From NCBI RefSeq assembly GCF_008831285.2, contig NC_045140.1, forward strand, positions 29,425,608 through 29,443,107: a stretch of DNA of 17,500 nt. Direction: 5' to 3'. The position numbers and the translations under genes were made by a program. This document shows, piece after piece, positions 1 to 7,746 of the stretch (position 1 is its first letter; each line of letters opens with the position of its first letter). The stretch comes from Nymphaea colorata (taxonomy: Eukaryota > Streptophyta > Magnoliopsida > Nymphaeales > Nymphaeaceae). The notes under the pieces are model-generated. The model saw only the letters and a program-made list of their open reading frames with translations, was not told where the DNA came from and made no database searches.

Positions 1-65
1 TCACCTATAGGTTAACCACCAGCTCGGATCGACGGACTTGACACCCTTCGACCTTGCTGTCGTCC
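1..65. other. Unassigned left flank of the retrotransposon array
   Basis: These 65 bases lie outside the repeat unit. Similarity to the other LTR copies begins only at the TG at position 66, and what precedes it is unlike the primer-binding-site region found left of the other two LTRs. It is therefore either the genomic insertion site or part of another repeat. If element insertion was normal, the five bases 61-65 (CGTCC) would be one copy of the target-site duplication. The partner copy would lie past LTR-C, outside the window. No gene is recognisable here. Confidence 0.6.
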
Positions 66-352
66 TGGTAGGGTCTCACCCGTGTTCGGTCGGATACCGA
101 AGCCAAAGACCTCGCCTACCCCCAAGATCACCCTAGAGGGAGCTAAGACTTACGCTAGACAAACTGAATTTCAAGACTCAAGCAAAACAAAATCAAATGC
201 GGAAGCGAGAAACAATAACCACACACTACAGAAGTAGGTAATCTCGAACAAGCCTAAAACTTGGAAAAGAAGAGCAAGTAACTAGGGAATTTCCTTGTGA
301 CTCGTAAGGCCCGATTTCAAGAGAGATTATATTCAAGAAACAAGAAATCACG

Positions 353-1358
353 GAGAGGGAAGCCAGCTCGTCATCTCCCACTTTCCACATTTGGTGGCTA
401 GCCCACCATTTGTTGAGAAGATTTAGGAGAAATCTTTAGTTAGGTTTGAATTAGTCTTTATTTAGGATCTAGCCACTCCTCAACTCGCCAAGTGTCCCTT
501 CTAGAAGGCCTTAGAGTTTATCCTCCTCCAGCTCACCCTCCACCTCATCAACCGAATCCACCTCACCACATTTGGTGTGCCACCTAGCTAGACACCTCAG
601 CCTTATCCCTAATCCACTCACCTAAGATTTAGGAGATAACCCCACTCACCCGCCACCTCGGCATTCCACTAGCTACCCAATCCTTAGCCATATCCAGCCA
701 AGTCTATCCTTGACTTAGTCTTTCCATTGACCTAGCCTCTCTCGAGACCTAGTCCAGCTCACCCCAAACCCACCGGGTCTGAGCCTCTTCCATCCAACCC
801 GACCTAGGTCAAGTCGCACCTAGTCGATTCCTACCCTAGTCCACAAGGGAGACCGCTTTTGTGCACCCTTGGAGTCTAGGAATCGGCGGCTTGGCTAGTC
901 CATTCTCTGCTGCATCCGGCCACTTCCGGCGACCTCTGCTCCTTTTCCGGCCAGAATTCCGGCTGACATCCCAGCTGGTCCCGTCCACATCTGGCGCTTT
1001 CAATTGAAGCTCCTAGGTGATCACCGGCGAGCCCTTCTACAATCGGTACCATCTTTGGCGCTTCCTCCTCACCGGCGTGACTACTCCGGCCACCTCCGGT
1101 CGCCGCTGCTACTATTCCGGCGACCCCTTAAGGCGAAGAACCAGCAGGTCCCAGCTCTTCCAGCAGCCACCCAAGGTGCTCCTAGACGATTTCCGGCGAC
1201 ACTTCATCACTTCCGACCAGCCTTTTCCTTGGGAGATCATTCGATTCATTCGGCTCAAGCTTGGAAGGTCGATTCTTTGACTAGAGAATTAAATTGTGTA
1301 ACGTCGTTGGTTCGATTTAATTAGAGATTATATTATTAAGATCTTGAACTCTTGACTC
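353..1358 (+). repeat. Inverted segment within LTR-A (counterpart of 7747-8772)
   Basis: This 1006-bp block is the reverse complement of 7747-8772 in LTR-B and of the matching part of LTR-C. It differs by a handful of substitutions and one 20-bp gap. At the left junction the shared sequence ending in AATCACG runs straight into GAGAGGGAAGCC, which is the far end of the block. At the right junction CTTGACTC runs into GCTGGTGGAAGAG, which in LTR-B lies some 800 bp beyond the block. Junction microhomology is short: G at 352 and CTC at 1356-1358. Two of three LTRs share the other orientation, so this one is probably derived. LTR-B and LTR-C may not be independent witnesses, however. Confidence 0.93.
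1085..1094 (+). repeat. Single decamer unit (three units in LTR-B and LTR-C)
   Basis: This is the reverse complement of GGTGGCCGGA. In LTR-B the same site carries three 10-bp units ending in GGCCGGA (8011-8040). LTR-A keeps one, which accounts exactly for its 20-bp shortfall inside the inverted block. Slippage or unequal exchange between the short units is the simplest explanation. Confidence 0.75.
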
Positions 1359-1479
1359 GCTGGTGGAAGAGCTGGGCTGCACCGTGGCTCCTTGGATCGA
1401 AGTGGGGAAAACCGGGAGGAAGAGCTGCCTTGCGCCTAGCGTTGGGGAGCTCCTAAGCCGATCAATCCTTTGGCCGAGT

Positions 1480-1520
1480 GAAGGAGAAGAAGAAGAGAGA
1501 TCGAGGAGAAGAAGAAGAAG
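1480..1520. repeat. GAAGAA-rich purine tract in LTR-A
   Basis: This is a low-complexity run built from GAAGAAGA and GAGGAGAAG units, identical in LTR-B at 9704-9744. On the element strand it is a CTT/CTC-rich tract downstream of the putative TATA box. It lies inside the 71-codon open frame at 1363-1578, which I regard as non-coding. Confidence 0.7.
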
Positions 1521-1632
1521 CCGCGGGATTGAGATCTTGACCTCGGTGTTGCAGCAATGGCTGCTGCTTTCTGCCTAAGCTACAGAACTAAGGACGAGAG
1601 AGGAAGGCATAGAGGAGGAGAAGAATTCGTCT

Positions 1633-1668
1633 AAGGGAGAGGAGAGAACTCGAGAGGAGGAGAGAGAG
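1633..1668 (-). promoter_or_regulatory. CT-rich tract downstream of putative TATA box, LTR-A
   Basis: On the minus strand this reads as a run of CTCTCT and CTCCTC, beginning about 60 bases downstream of the TATATAA motif. Pyrimidine patches near the transcription start are common in plant core promoters and in leader regions of plant pararetroviral promoters. The position fits such a role here, but no transcription start can be seen from sequence. The same tract is at 9857-9892 in LTR-B. Confidence 0.4.
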
Positions 1669-1730
1669 CCGGATTTCACTAATGAATCAAATTTCCTTCC
1701 AATGCATGCGAAATCAAATTTTTACAAAGC

Positions 1731-1737
1731 TTATATA
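1731..1737 (-). promoter_or_regulatory. Putative TATA box (TATATAA), LTR-A
   Basis: The minus strand reads CACTATATAAGC, a near-consensus plant TATA box in the element's sense direction, inside the AT-rich end of the LTR. It is conserved at 9955-9961 in LTR-B. With the inner edge at 1869, U3 upstream of the TATA box would be only about 130 bp, which is short for an LTR of this size. If the true inner edge is 1689, this TATA would lie outside the LTR. Confidence 0.45.
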
Positions 1738-1853
1738 GTGTCTGAAATAAAATGGATCTAAACATTGGATCCAGATCTAAAACTCAAATCAAATCATACT
1801 TACACAATGCGCAAAAGCAAATACCAAAGCAAATTGCGAGAAATTAACTATAC

Positions 1854-1868
1854 GAGACCTAATGTCTC
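1854..1868. repeat. Interrupted palindrome at the presumed inner LTR edge
   Basis: GAGAC and GTCTC arms flank a 5-base centre (CTAAT). The identical structure is at 10078-10092. It ends one base before the CA proposed as the LTR terminus at 1868-1869, and its TAGGTCTC (minus strand) resembles TAGGGTCTC at the outer terminus. It may be an integrase end-recognition sequence or chance. Confidence 0.35.
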
Positions 1869-1869
1869 A

Positions 1870-1961
1870 TCTTCAAACCGGACGTTACTCTAACCCGCGC
1901 CCACTTGAGCTCGACTTGGACCCAGCTTACCTAGGTTCGCCTTAGACTGACCCTATGTGAC
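1870..1961 (-). other. Presumed 3' untranslated stretch between gag-pol 1 and LTR-A
   Basis: This non-coding sequence lies between the gag-pol stop and the working LTR edge. The polypurine primer for plus-strand synthesis should lie here or just to the left. Only weak candidates are visible on the minus strand: GAAGA next to 1869, or GGAAGGAAA in the 1690-1700 area next to the alternative edge at 1689. The LTR limit is therefore provisional. Confidence 0.4.
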
Positions 1962-4900
1962 TCAGGTTTGACTAAGACTAGGGCTGGACTCGACTGGACA
2001 CGAACTTGACCCACCTCCTTGATCACCTAAAGCCTCGCCTAGAGCCATCGCACATCCTCCCGCACCTCCCACCGTGCTAACTCCAAGCTTAGTCGAATCT
2101 TCAACCCTTGACAAACCCAATTGCTGCATGCCTTCATTCCCTTCGTCTTGACCCAGGCCCATGCCATCTTGTCTACACTCAGCCCTAGCAAACCGAAAAT
2201 TGGCCTCCCCTTGTCCTCTGTGACTGCTCTCGGCTATATCTGTGGCCGCTTGGGGCCAATTCGAGGGCTGGCCCGTATCAGATCCACCCTCCTGAGATGG
2301 AGCTTGTCCCCAAGCTCCTGTAGGAAATTGCAGCTTGATCTTCTCGAATAATTTCCAAGAAGTTCCACCATCGACTCCTTCCCATTCGATCATAACCTCA
2401 TGACGAGGCCTGCCATTACGAGTAACCCACCTGTGCTTCAAGATACGATAAGGTCTAGGTGCAATATCAGGTAAGGGTTCTTGCTGTTCAGGAACTGGCC
2501 CGTGGTGCGGCTTCAGTCGAGACACATGAAAAACCGGATGCACAAGAGCTGGAGGCGGTAATGCAATACGGTACGCTGCCTTCCCGATCTTCTGTAGAAC
2601 TCTACATGGCCCATAATATTTGGGTAAGAGCTTTGAATAAGGTTGCCCCAGTAATGATTTTTGTCTCATGGGCAATCTTTTCAGCCAAACCATGTCTCCT
2701 ACCTCGAACTCTCTATCTTTGCGCCCTTTATCATGGGCTTTCCTCATTCTGACTTGCGCTCTCTCGATATTCTTCTTCAAAGTGGCAAGAATCTCATCGC
2801 GATTCCTCAGAGTGCAGTCAACTTCATCATCTCTAGCCGTGTCCACTTCATACCTCGGAATCGAAGTTGGAGGATAGCCATATAACGCCTCATGCGGTGT
2901 CATGCCCGTGCCCGAATGCAGACTGGTGTTGTACGCCCACTCAGCCCATGACAAAAATTTTATCCAAGTGTTGGGCCTCTCACCAGCGAAACACCTAAGG
3001 TAAGTCTCCAAAGTCCTATTGACTACCTCACTCTGCCCATCGGTCTGTGGATGATGAGCAGTGCTAAAGTTGATTACCGTTCCTGCCATCTTCATATATT
3101 CTCTCCAGAAAGCGCTCATGAAGATCGAGTCTCGGTCACATACTATAGTTTGTGGCATTCCATGAAGCTTCCCGATGTGATCTTGGTACACTCCTGCTAC
3201 CATTGGTCCGTGGTAGTTCTTAGGTAGAGCCACGAAATGACTATACTTCGTCAATCTATCTACCACCACCAAAACTGCTTCCTTCCCCTCGGATCTGGGC
3301 ATCGCATCTATAAAGTCCATCGAAACATCTTCCCAAGGCTTATCAAGAATAGGAAGAGGGTTCAGATGCCCTGGAGGTTTGGTCGCCTCGTATTTTTCCC
3401 TTTGGCATACGGGGCATGCCTTCACATAACCCCTCACCTCCGACTTCATGCCATCCCACCAAAATTGAGCCTTAATCCTTCCCATGGTCTTGGCCACTCC
3501 CTCGTGACCAGCAGCACTAGAATTATGAAAATGCTTAAGTAGTTCTTGCTTAAGATCGGAATCCTTGGGGACCAACGCCCTTTTTTTCTTGCAAAGCATT
3601 TCTCCCTTAAGAGTGTAGTTGGGGATGGATCCTGGATTCTGGCGAATGGTCTGCTTGAGTAGCCTCAAATTTGAATCTTGATTTTGCTCTTCAATTATTC
3701 TCTCCCATAGGTCTGTGCTTATCACCGAGAGAGTCTTCAGTTGCTCTGGCATGCGAGATAGGGAGTCTGCTGCAGAGTTCTCAGTCCCCTTCTTATACTC
3801 AATAGTAAAATCATAGCCAAGAAGTTTGGCTAACCATCTTTGTTGTGTCGGGGTAGAGACGCGCTGTTTAACCATGTATCTCAAGCTGCTGTGGTCAGTC
3901 CTAACCACAAATCGTCTCCCTATCAGATATGGTCTCCATTTGTCCACTGCCATGACAATTGCCAATAATTCCTTCTCGTATGTGGACAAAGGTTTGGCCC
4001 TGCTGGTCAGGGCCTTGGTCATGAAGGCTATAGGATGCCCTTCTTGACTAAGCACTGCCCCAATGCCCACATCACTAGCATCCGTTTCAATGACAAAGTC
4101 CTTGGCGAAATCTGGTAGAGCCAAAACTGGTGCGCTCATCATCGCTGCCTTTAGCTTAACAAAAGCTTCTCTAGCTTTGCCCGTCCAAGTGAACTCTCCT
4201 TTCTTCAACATGTGAGTGAGAGGAGAAGCTATCAATCCATAACCCTTGATAAACCGACGGTAATAACCAGTAAGTCCCAAAAATCCTCTCATTCCTCGAG
4301 GGTCCTTCGGTAACGGCCACTGCTCCATAGCTTGGAGCTTCTCTGGATCTGCCCTGACGCCTTCATAGGACACAATATGCCCAAGATACCCAATAGATGT
4401 CTGTCCAAAGCTACACTTGGACATCTTAGCGAACAGGGTATGTTCTCTTAAAACCTTCAAGATGATGCGAAGATGCTTGGCGTGTTGCTCCATGCTCTGA
4501 CTATACACTAGGATGTCATCAAAAAACACCAAAATGAAATCTCGAAGAAATTCCCGAAACACGTCGTTCATACACCTTTGAAAAGTCGCCGGTGCATTGG
4601 TCAGCCCAAATGGCATAACCAAGAACTCATAATGCCCGTCATGGGTTCTGAATGCCGTCTTCGAGATGTCTTCCTCGTACATTCTAATCTGATGATATCC
4701 CGACCTGAGATCTAACTTCGAAAAGACACGCGCTCCTGACAATTCATCTAGCAACTCATCTATCACAGGAATTGGGTGCCTATCTTCTACAGTTGCTTCA
4801 TTCAAAGCTCTGTAATCTACACAAAATCTCCAGGTGTTGTCCTTTTTCTTAACCAGAAGGACTGGAGAAGAAAAGGGACTCGAGCTAGGTCTAATAATGT

Positions 4901-7274
4901 TGCTTTCTCGCATCTCCTTGACTAGCTTCTCTATCTCCGATTTCTGGGCATACCCATATCTGTATGGGCGGACATTTACGGGCTCAGTGCCGTTGGTTAG
5001 CACGATCCTATGATCATAAGTTCGTTGAGGTGGAAGTCTTTTGGGTTCCTCAAAGATGTCTTCAAATTCCTTCAACACCTCTTGAACTGGACCAGGTATT
5101 TCCTCCTTCTGATCTTGATTAGAAGTTAGCTCTTCTACGATGGCCACCAACCAAGCCACTGACTTTTGAGTCACTAAGGCTCTCAAAGCTGCTCTCGGCC
5201 CTAGACTAGGTTCTACGGCCCTAAGCACTACTCCTTCCTTGCCACCCTCCTTAGGGAGGCACAACTCCATGGTAGAGAAGTCCCACCAGACTCGGCCTAA
5301 GGTCTTCAGCCACTTAACGCCAAGAATGACGTCTACACTAGGGATGGGGACAACCAGTAGATCTACCTTAAACGGGACCTTCTGCAAGGTAAGCTCTACG
5401 TTAGTGCACTTACGGGTACATGGAAGTATGTCCCCGTTGGCCACTAAAACCCTAAGCTGTGGCTGGTCCTCAATGGTGCATCCTAGTTGGCCGGCTATGT
5501 GGTCACCTACGAAGTTGTGGGTGGCTCCTGAGTCGAGCAAGACAAGCACTTGCCGATCTCCTATATGCCCTAAGACCTTCATAGATTCCGGACGCTCTGG
5601 GTCGTCCAAAATCCGACATTCAGCTTCTGGCGCTTCCTCATCTCTCGTTGGTTCTACTTCCGTTTCGGCCTCAAAAACTTCTTCCATAGTTAGGGGCTGG
5701 TCCTTTCCCTCTTCATCACTATCTCCTTCCAAAACGGTATAGATCCTGATGTGCTTGCACTGATGAGTAGGACTCCAATCTCCCTTGCACCAAAAACACT
5801 TCTTGTTCTTAATCATGTCCTCTCGCTCTTCGCGTGTCATGGGTGGAGGAGCCCTCGACCTGAAGACTGGCTTAGGTTCTTCCTTCTTTGGCGGCGCGGA
5901 GAGAATCTTGTGTTGTTGAGCTGGTTGGGGACGAGCAACTGGAACATTTCTCCACGACTTGTAGAGGGCCTGCTTCTTGCGTTGCCTATCTTCAATGGAG
6001 CGTGCTTTGGCAAAGCACTTCCTCAACTCCGTGTTCGGTTCATCCCTAACGTCAATCTGGATTTCTTCTTTCAGACCTCCCACGAAGGCGGCTATGAGTG
6101 CCTTGTGAGTCCAATCCACCATACTTGCTAGATTTTCAAATCTAGCTTGATACTCCTGGACGGTAGAGGTTTGCCTCAAGTTGCGAAGCTCTATGTCATA
6201 GTCCACATAAGCGGACTCCCCAAATCTAAGTGTAAGGGCTTCCTGAAACTCTCCCCAAGTCTCTACGGGTTCCTTCATCTTAAGCCATCTCAACCATCGT
6301 CTGGCTTCTCCATCAAAATGAAGAGTGGCAGTCTGGAGCCATTCTTCCCTAGGAATCATCTGACAAGTGAAATATTCTTCCACTTGAAAGATCCAATCTA
6401 ACGGGTCATTGCCATTGAACCTAGGAAATTCAATATGTACTTGGAGAGCCCTGGGCTGGTTCCGCTGTACATTCCTTGGTTCCCAATGGTTATCCCATCT
6501 AGGTGGCTCTCGTTCTCTGGATTGTTCCCAAATGGGAGGGTCACGGTCTACTCTATCAGCCCATCTTCTTCCCGAGTTCTCATGTTCCCATTGAGACCCT
6601 GCGAATCTAGGTCCGTACCTACTAGCTTGCGGTCCATATGGTTCTCGGTTGATGTAATCCGAGGATGAATGTTGTTGTCCACCGTGGTTGCCATTGTATC
6701 CTCCTTGTTGACCGTTGTACGCTCCAGTATGGCTGTAGGGTCCTCCATGGTGGCCATTATGCCCACCATTGTTGACCGTGTGGTCTACATGGTGGCCGTT
6801 ATGTCCGCCATTATCTCGACTAGGCCCATAGTGATGGCCTTGAAGTTCTTCCACATGCTCATCCTGCCATGTAGGACGCGGCCGGCTCGGCCCGGCCTGC
6901 ATGTGCCAAGGGGTAGGGTCGGCACTAGGTTGTCCGCCCAACACCCCTTTTCCCTTATCCTGTCTAGGAGGGGGAGGAGGAGGAGGTCCTTGTGTAGACC
7001 TTGGGTTGGCCTCTTGATTAGAAGACAAAGCTCTAATCATCTCCTTGATTTCATCGAGCTCTCTTAACCTGGACAACTCTTTCTTGTAATCCATCATCTC
7101 TTGACGGATTTGCAGTATTTCGTTCTCGATGTGGACCATCTTCTCCATGGCATGGACGTCCAACTCAGTTTGAGGTTGCTCCTCTTGAGCCGATGTATCT
7201 CCCTCAACTTCGGGAGAGTCTTGTTCAGCTTGCTTTCTTCGGGCCATAGTTGAAGGCCGAAGTTCCCAAACCAT
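1962..7274 (-). CDS. Gag-Pol polyprotein, copy 1 (Ty3/Gypsy chromovirus-type)
   Basis: A single open frame of 1770 codons encodes all structural and enzymatic functions for copying the element through RNA. In order: N-terminal coiled-coil-like region (about 40-83), polyproline run (97-103), Gly/His/Asn-rich linker (about 146-200), Gag core (about 278-430), CX2CX7HXC zinc knuckle (C493, C496, H504, C506), aspartic protease (DSGA at 581-584), reverse transcriptase (D855; FFDD at 917-920), RNase H (D1065, E1100 or E1102, D1127, D1170), integrase with H1250/H1257/C1287/C1290 zinc site and D1320, D1380, E1416 with 35-residue spacing. A GPY/F module near 1555 and a chromodomain-like end (about 1607-1650) follow, then a 120-residue tail I do not recognise. 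The first ATG (7274) has a poor context. Met10 (7247, ACTATGGC) is the likelier start. Against copy 2 it carries E830, G1032, T1086, L1310 and C1557 at sites normally K, acidic, S, P and F/Y. Confidence 0.95.
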   Translation of the reverse strand: MVWELRPSTMARRKQAEQDSPEVEGDTSAQEEQPQTELDVHAMEKMVHIENEILQIRQEMMDYKKELSRLRELDEIKEMIRALSSNQEANPRSTQGPPPPPPPRQDKGKGVLGGQPSADPTPWHMQAGPSRPRPTWQDEHVEELQGHHYGPSRDNGGHNGHHVDHTVNNGGHNGHHGGPYSHTGAYNGQQGGYNGNHGGQQHSSSDYINREPYGPQASRYGPRFAGSQWEHENSGRRWADRVDRDPPIWEQSREREPPRWDNHWEPRNVQRNQPRALQVHIEFPRFNGNDPLDWIFQVEEYFTCQMIPREEWLQTATLHFDGEARRWLRWLKMKEPVETWGEFQEALTLRFGESAYVDYDIELRNLRQTSTVQEYQARFENLASMVDWTHKALIAAFVGGLKEEIQIDVRDEPNTELRKCFAKARSIEDRQRKKQALYKSWRNVPVARPQPAQQHKILSAPPKKEEPKPVFRSRAPPPMTREEREDMIKNKKCFWCKGDWSPTHQCKHIRIYTVLEGDSDEEGKDQPLTMEEVFEAETEVEPTRDEEAPEAECRILDDPERPESMKVLGHIGDRQVLVLLDSGATHNFVGDHIAGQLGCTIEDQPQLRVLVANGDILPCTRKCTNVELTLQKVPFKVDLLVVPIPSVDVILGVKWLKTLGRVWWDFSTMELCLPKEGGKEGVVLRAVEPSLGPRAALRALVTQKSVAWLVAIVEELTSNQDQKEEIPGPVQEVLKEFEDIFEEPKRLPPQRTYDHRIVLTNGTEPVNVRPYRYGYAQKSEIEKLVKEMRESNIIRPSSSPFSSPVLLVKKKDNTWRFCVDYRALNEATVEDRHPIPVIDELLDELSGARVFSKLDLRSGYHQIRMYEEDISKTAFRTHDGHYEFLVMPFGLTNAPATFQRCMNDVFREFLRDFILVFFDDILVYSQSMEQHAKHLRIILKVLREHTLFAKMSKCSFGQTSIGYLGHIVSYEGVRADPEKLQAMEQWPLPKDPRGMRGFLGLTGYYRRFIKGYGLIASPLTHMLKKGEFTWTGKAREAFVKLKAAMMSAPVLALPDFAKDFVIETDASDVGIGAVLSQEGHPIAFMTKALTSRAKPLSTYEKELLAIVMAVDKWRPYLIGRRFVVRTDHSSLRYMVKQRVSTPTQQRWLAKLLGYDFTIEYKKGTENSAADSLSRMPEQLKTLSVISTDLWERIIEEQNQDSNLRLLKQTIRQNPGSIPNYTLKGEMLCKKKRALVPKDSDLKQELLKHFHNSSAAGHEGVAKTMGRIKAQFWWDGMKSEVRGYVKACPVCQREKYEATKPPGHLNPLPILDKPWEDVSMDFIDAMPRSEGKEAVLVVVDRLTKYSHFVALPKNYHGPMVAGVYQDHIGKLHGMPQTIVCDRDSIFMSAFWREYMKMAGTVINFSTAHHPQTDGQSEVVNRTLETYLRCFAGERPNTWIKFLSWAEWAYNTSLHSGTGMTPHEALYGYPPTSIPRYEVDTARDDEVDCTLRNRDEILATLKKNIERAQVRMRKAHDKGRKDREFEVGDMVWLKRLPMRQKSLLGQPYSKLLPKYYGPCRVLQKIGKAAYRIALPPPALVHPVFHVSRLKPHHGPVPEQQEPLPDIAPRPYRILKHRWVTRNGRPRHEVMIEWEGVDGGTSWKLFEKIKLQFPTGAWGQAPSQEGGSDTGQPSNWPQAATDIAESSHRGQGEANFRFARAECRQDGMGLGQDEGNEGMQQLGLSRVEDSTKLGVSTVGGAGGCAMALGEALGDQGGGSSSCPVESSPSLSQT
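2325..2456 (-). other. Chromodomain-like C-terminal module of integrase, copy 1
   Basis: Residues about 1607-1650 read YRILKHRWVTRNGRPRHEV and then an IEWEG core. This fits the plant chromovirus chromodomain in which the aromatic cage is incomplete (often called group II). The usual ATWE ending is TSWK here. In related elements this module guides integration to particular chromatin. Binding specificity cannot be read from the sequence. Copy 2 is identical across this stretch. Confidence 0.7.
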
Positions 7275-7440
7275 GCAAGTTCGAAAGCAACTATGCTAAC
7301 AATTAATTGAATCCAATCTCACTAAGCAATGCAATTCCAATAAATCCAAGAAATCAAAGCAGCAAATCTGATCTAAAACCGAAACTGAATCTGAAATTAA
7401 CACTGAAATAGATGCTAAAGTCGTGCTCTTACTCTAAGGA
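7275..7440 (-). other. Internal leader of element 1, between primer-binding site and gag-pol
   Basis: This AT-rich untranslated stretch of 166 bp lies directly downstream of the primer-binding site. On the minus strand I see no ATG before the gag-pol start, so no upstream reading frame arises from this part. The packaging signal, if any, would be expected here, but none can be recognised. Confidence 0.7.
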
Positions 7441-7453
7441 GGCTCTGATACCA
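7441..7453 (-). other. Primer-binding site for initiator tRNA-Met, element 1
   Basis: The minus strand reads TGGTATCAGAGCC, complementary to the 3' end of plant initiator tRNA-Met including CCA. It begins three bases (ATT) inside the LTR-B terminus CCTACCA. This is where minus-strand DNA synthesis is primed. It fixes both the LTR edge at 7457 and the direction of the element. Confidence 0.93.
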
Positions 7454-7746
7454 AATTGGTAGGGTCTCACCCGTGGCCGGTCGGATACCGAAGCCAAAGA
7501 CCTCGCCTACCCCCAAGATCACCCTAGAGGGAGCTAAGACTTACGCTAGACAAACTGAATTTCAAGACTCAAGCAAAACAAAATCAAATGCGGAAGCAAG
7601 AAACAATAACCACACACTACAGAAGTAGGTAATCTCGAACAAGCCTAAAACTTGGAAAAGAAGAGCAAGTAACTAGGGAATTTCCTTGTGACTCATAAGG
7701 CCCGATTTCAAGAGAGATTATATTCAAGAAACAAGAAATCACGATT

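Larger units (their letters stand above)
66..1869 (-). repeat. LTR-A: 3' LTR of element 1, internally rearranged
   Basis: The outer edge is the TG at 66 (TGGTAGGGTCTCACCC), shared with LTR-B at 7457 and LTR-C at 15681. On the element strand this is the LTR terminus ending in CCTACCA. Positions 66-352 match 7457-7743. Positions 353-1358 match 7747-8772 in reverse complement. From 1359 the match to LTR-B resumes directly from 9583. LTR-A is therefore 833 bp shorter than LTR-B: about 810 bp of missing block, a 20-bp repeat loss and 3 bp at the left junction. The inner edge at 1869 rests on a CA dinucleotide and on a weak terminal similarity (the reverse complement of the 1854-1869 edge contains TAGGTCTC; the outer edge has TAGGGTCTC). 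An alternative edge is 1689, followed by a pyrimidine stretch that could be the polypurine primer on the other strand. No gene lies in this stretch. Confidence 0.8.

Noticed and set aside
1363-1578. 71-codon plus-strand frame in LTR-A, present unchanged at 9587-9802 in LTR-B
   Set aside because: Its identity follows from LTR identity. It runs through a GAAGAA purine tract, has no recognisable domain, and is antisense to the element.
1962-2324. Possible envelope-like or extra gene after integrase
   Set aside because: The stretch is in frame with gag-pol and shows no signal peptide, transmembrane segment or glycoprotein feature, so it is treated as a C-terminal tail.
5239-5742. 167-codon plus-strand frame antisense to the protease region, also at 13463-13966
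   Set aside because: It is the complement of a strongly conserved coding frame with serine-rich translation and no domain. I considered an antisense regulator but see no promoter or start context to support one.
6548-6769. 73-codon minus-strand frame overlapping gag in another phase, also at 14772-14993
   Set aside because: It lies over the GGHNGHH repeat region, where low-complexity DNA keeps alternative frames open. Its conservation is explained by the main frame.
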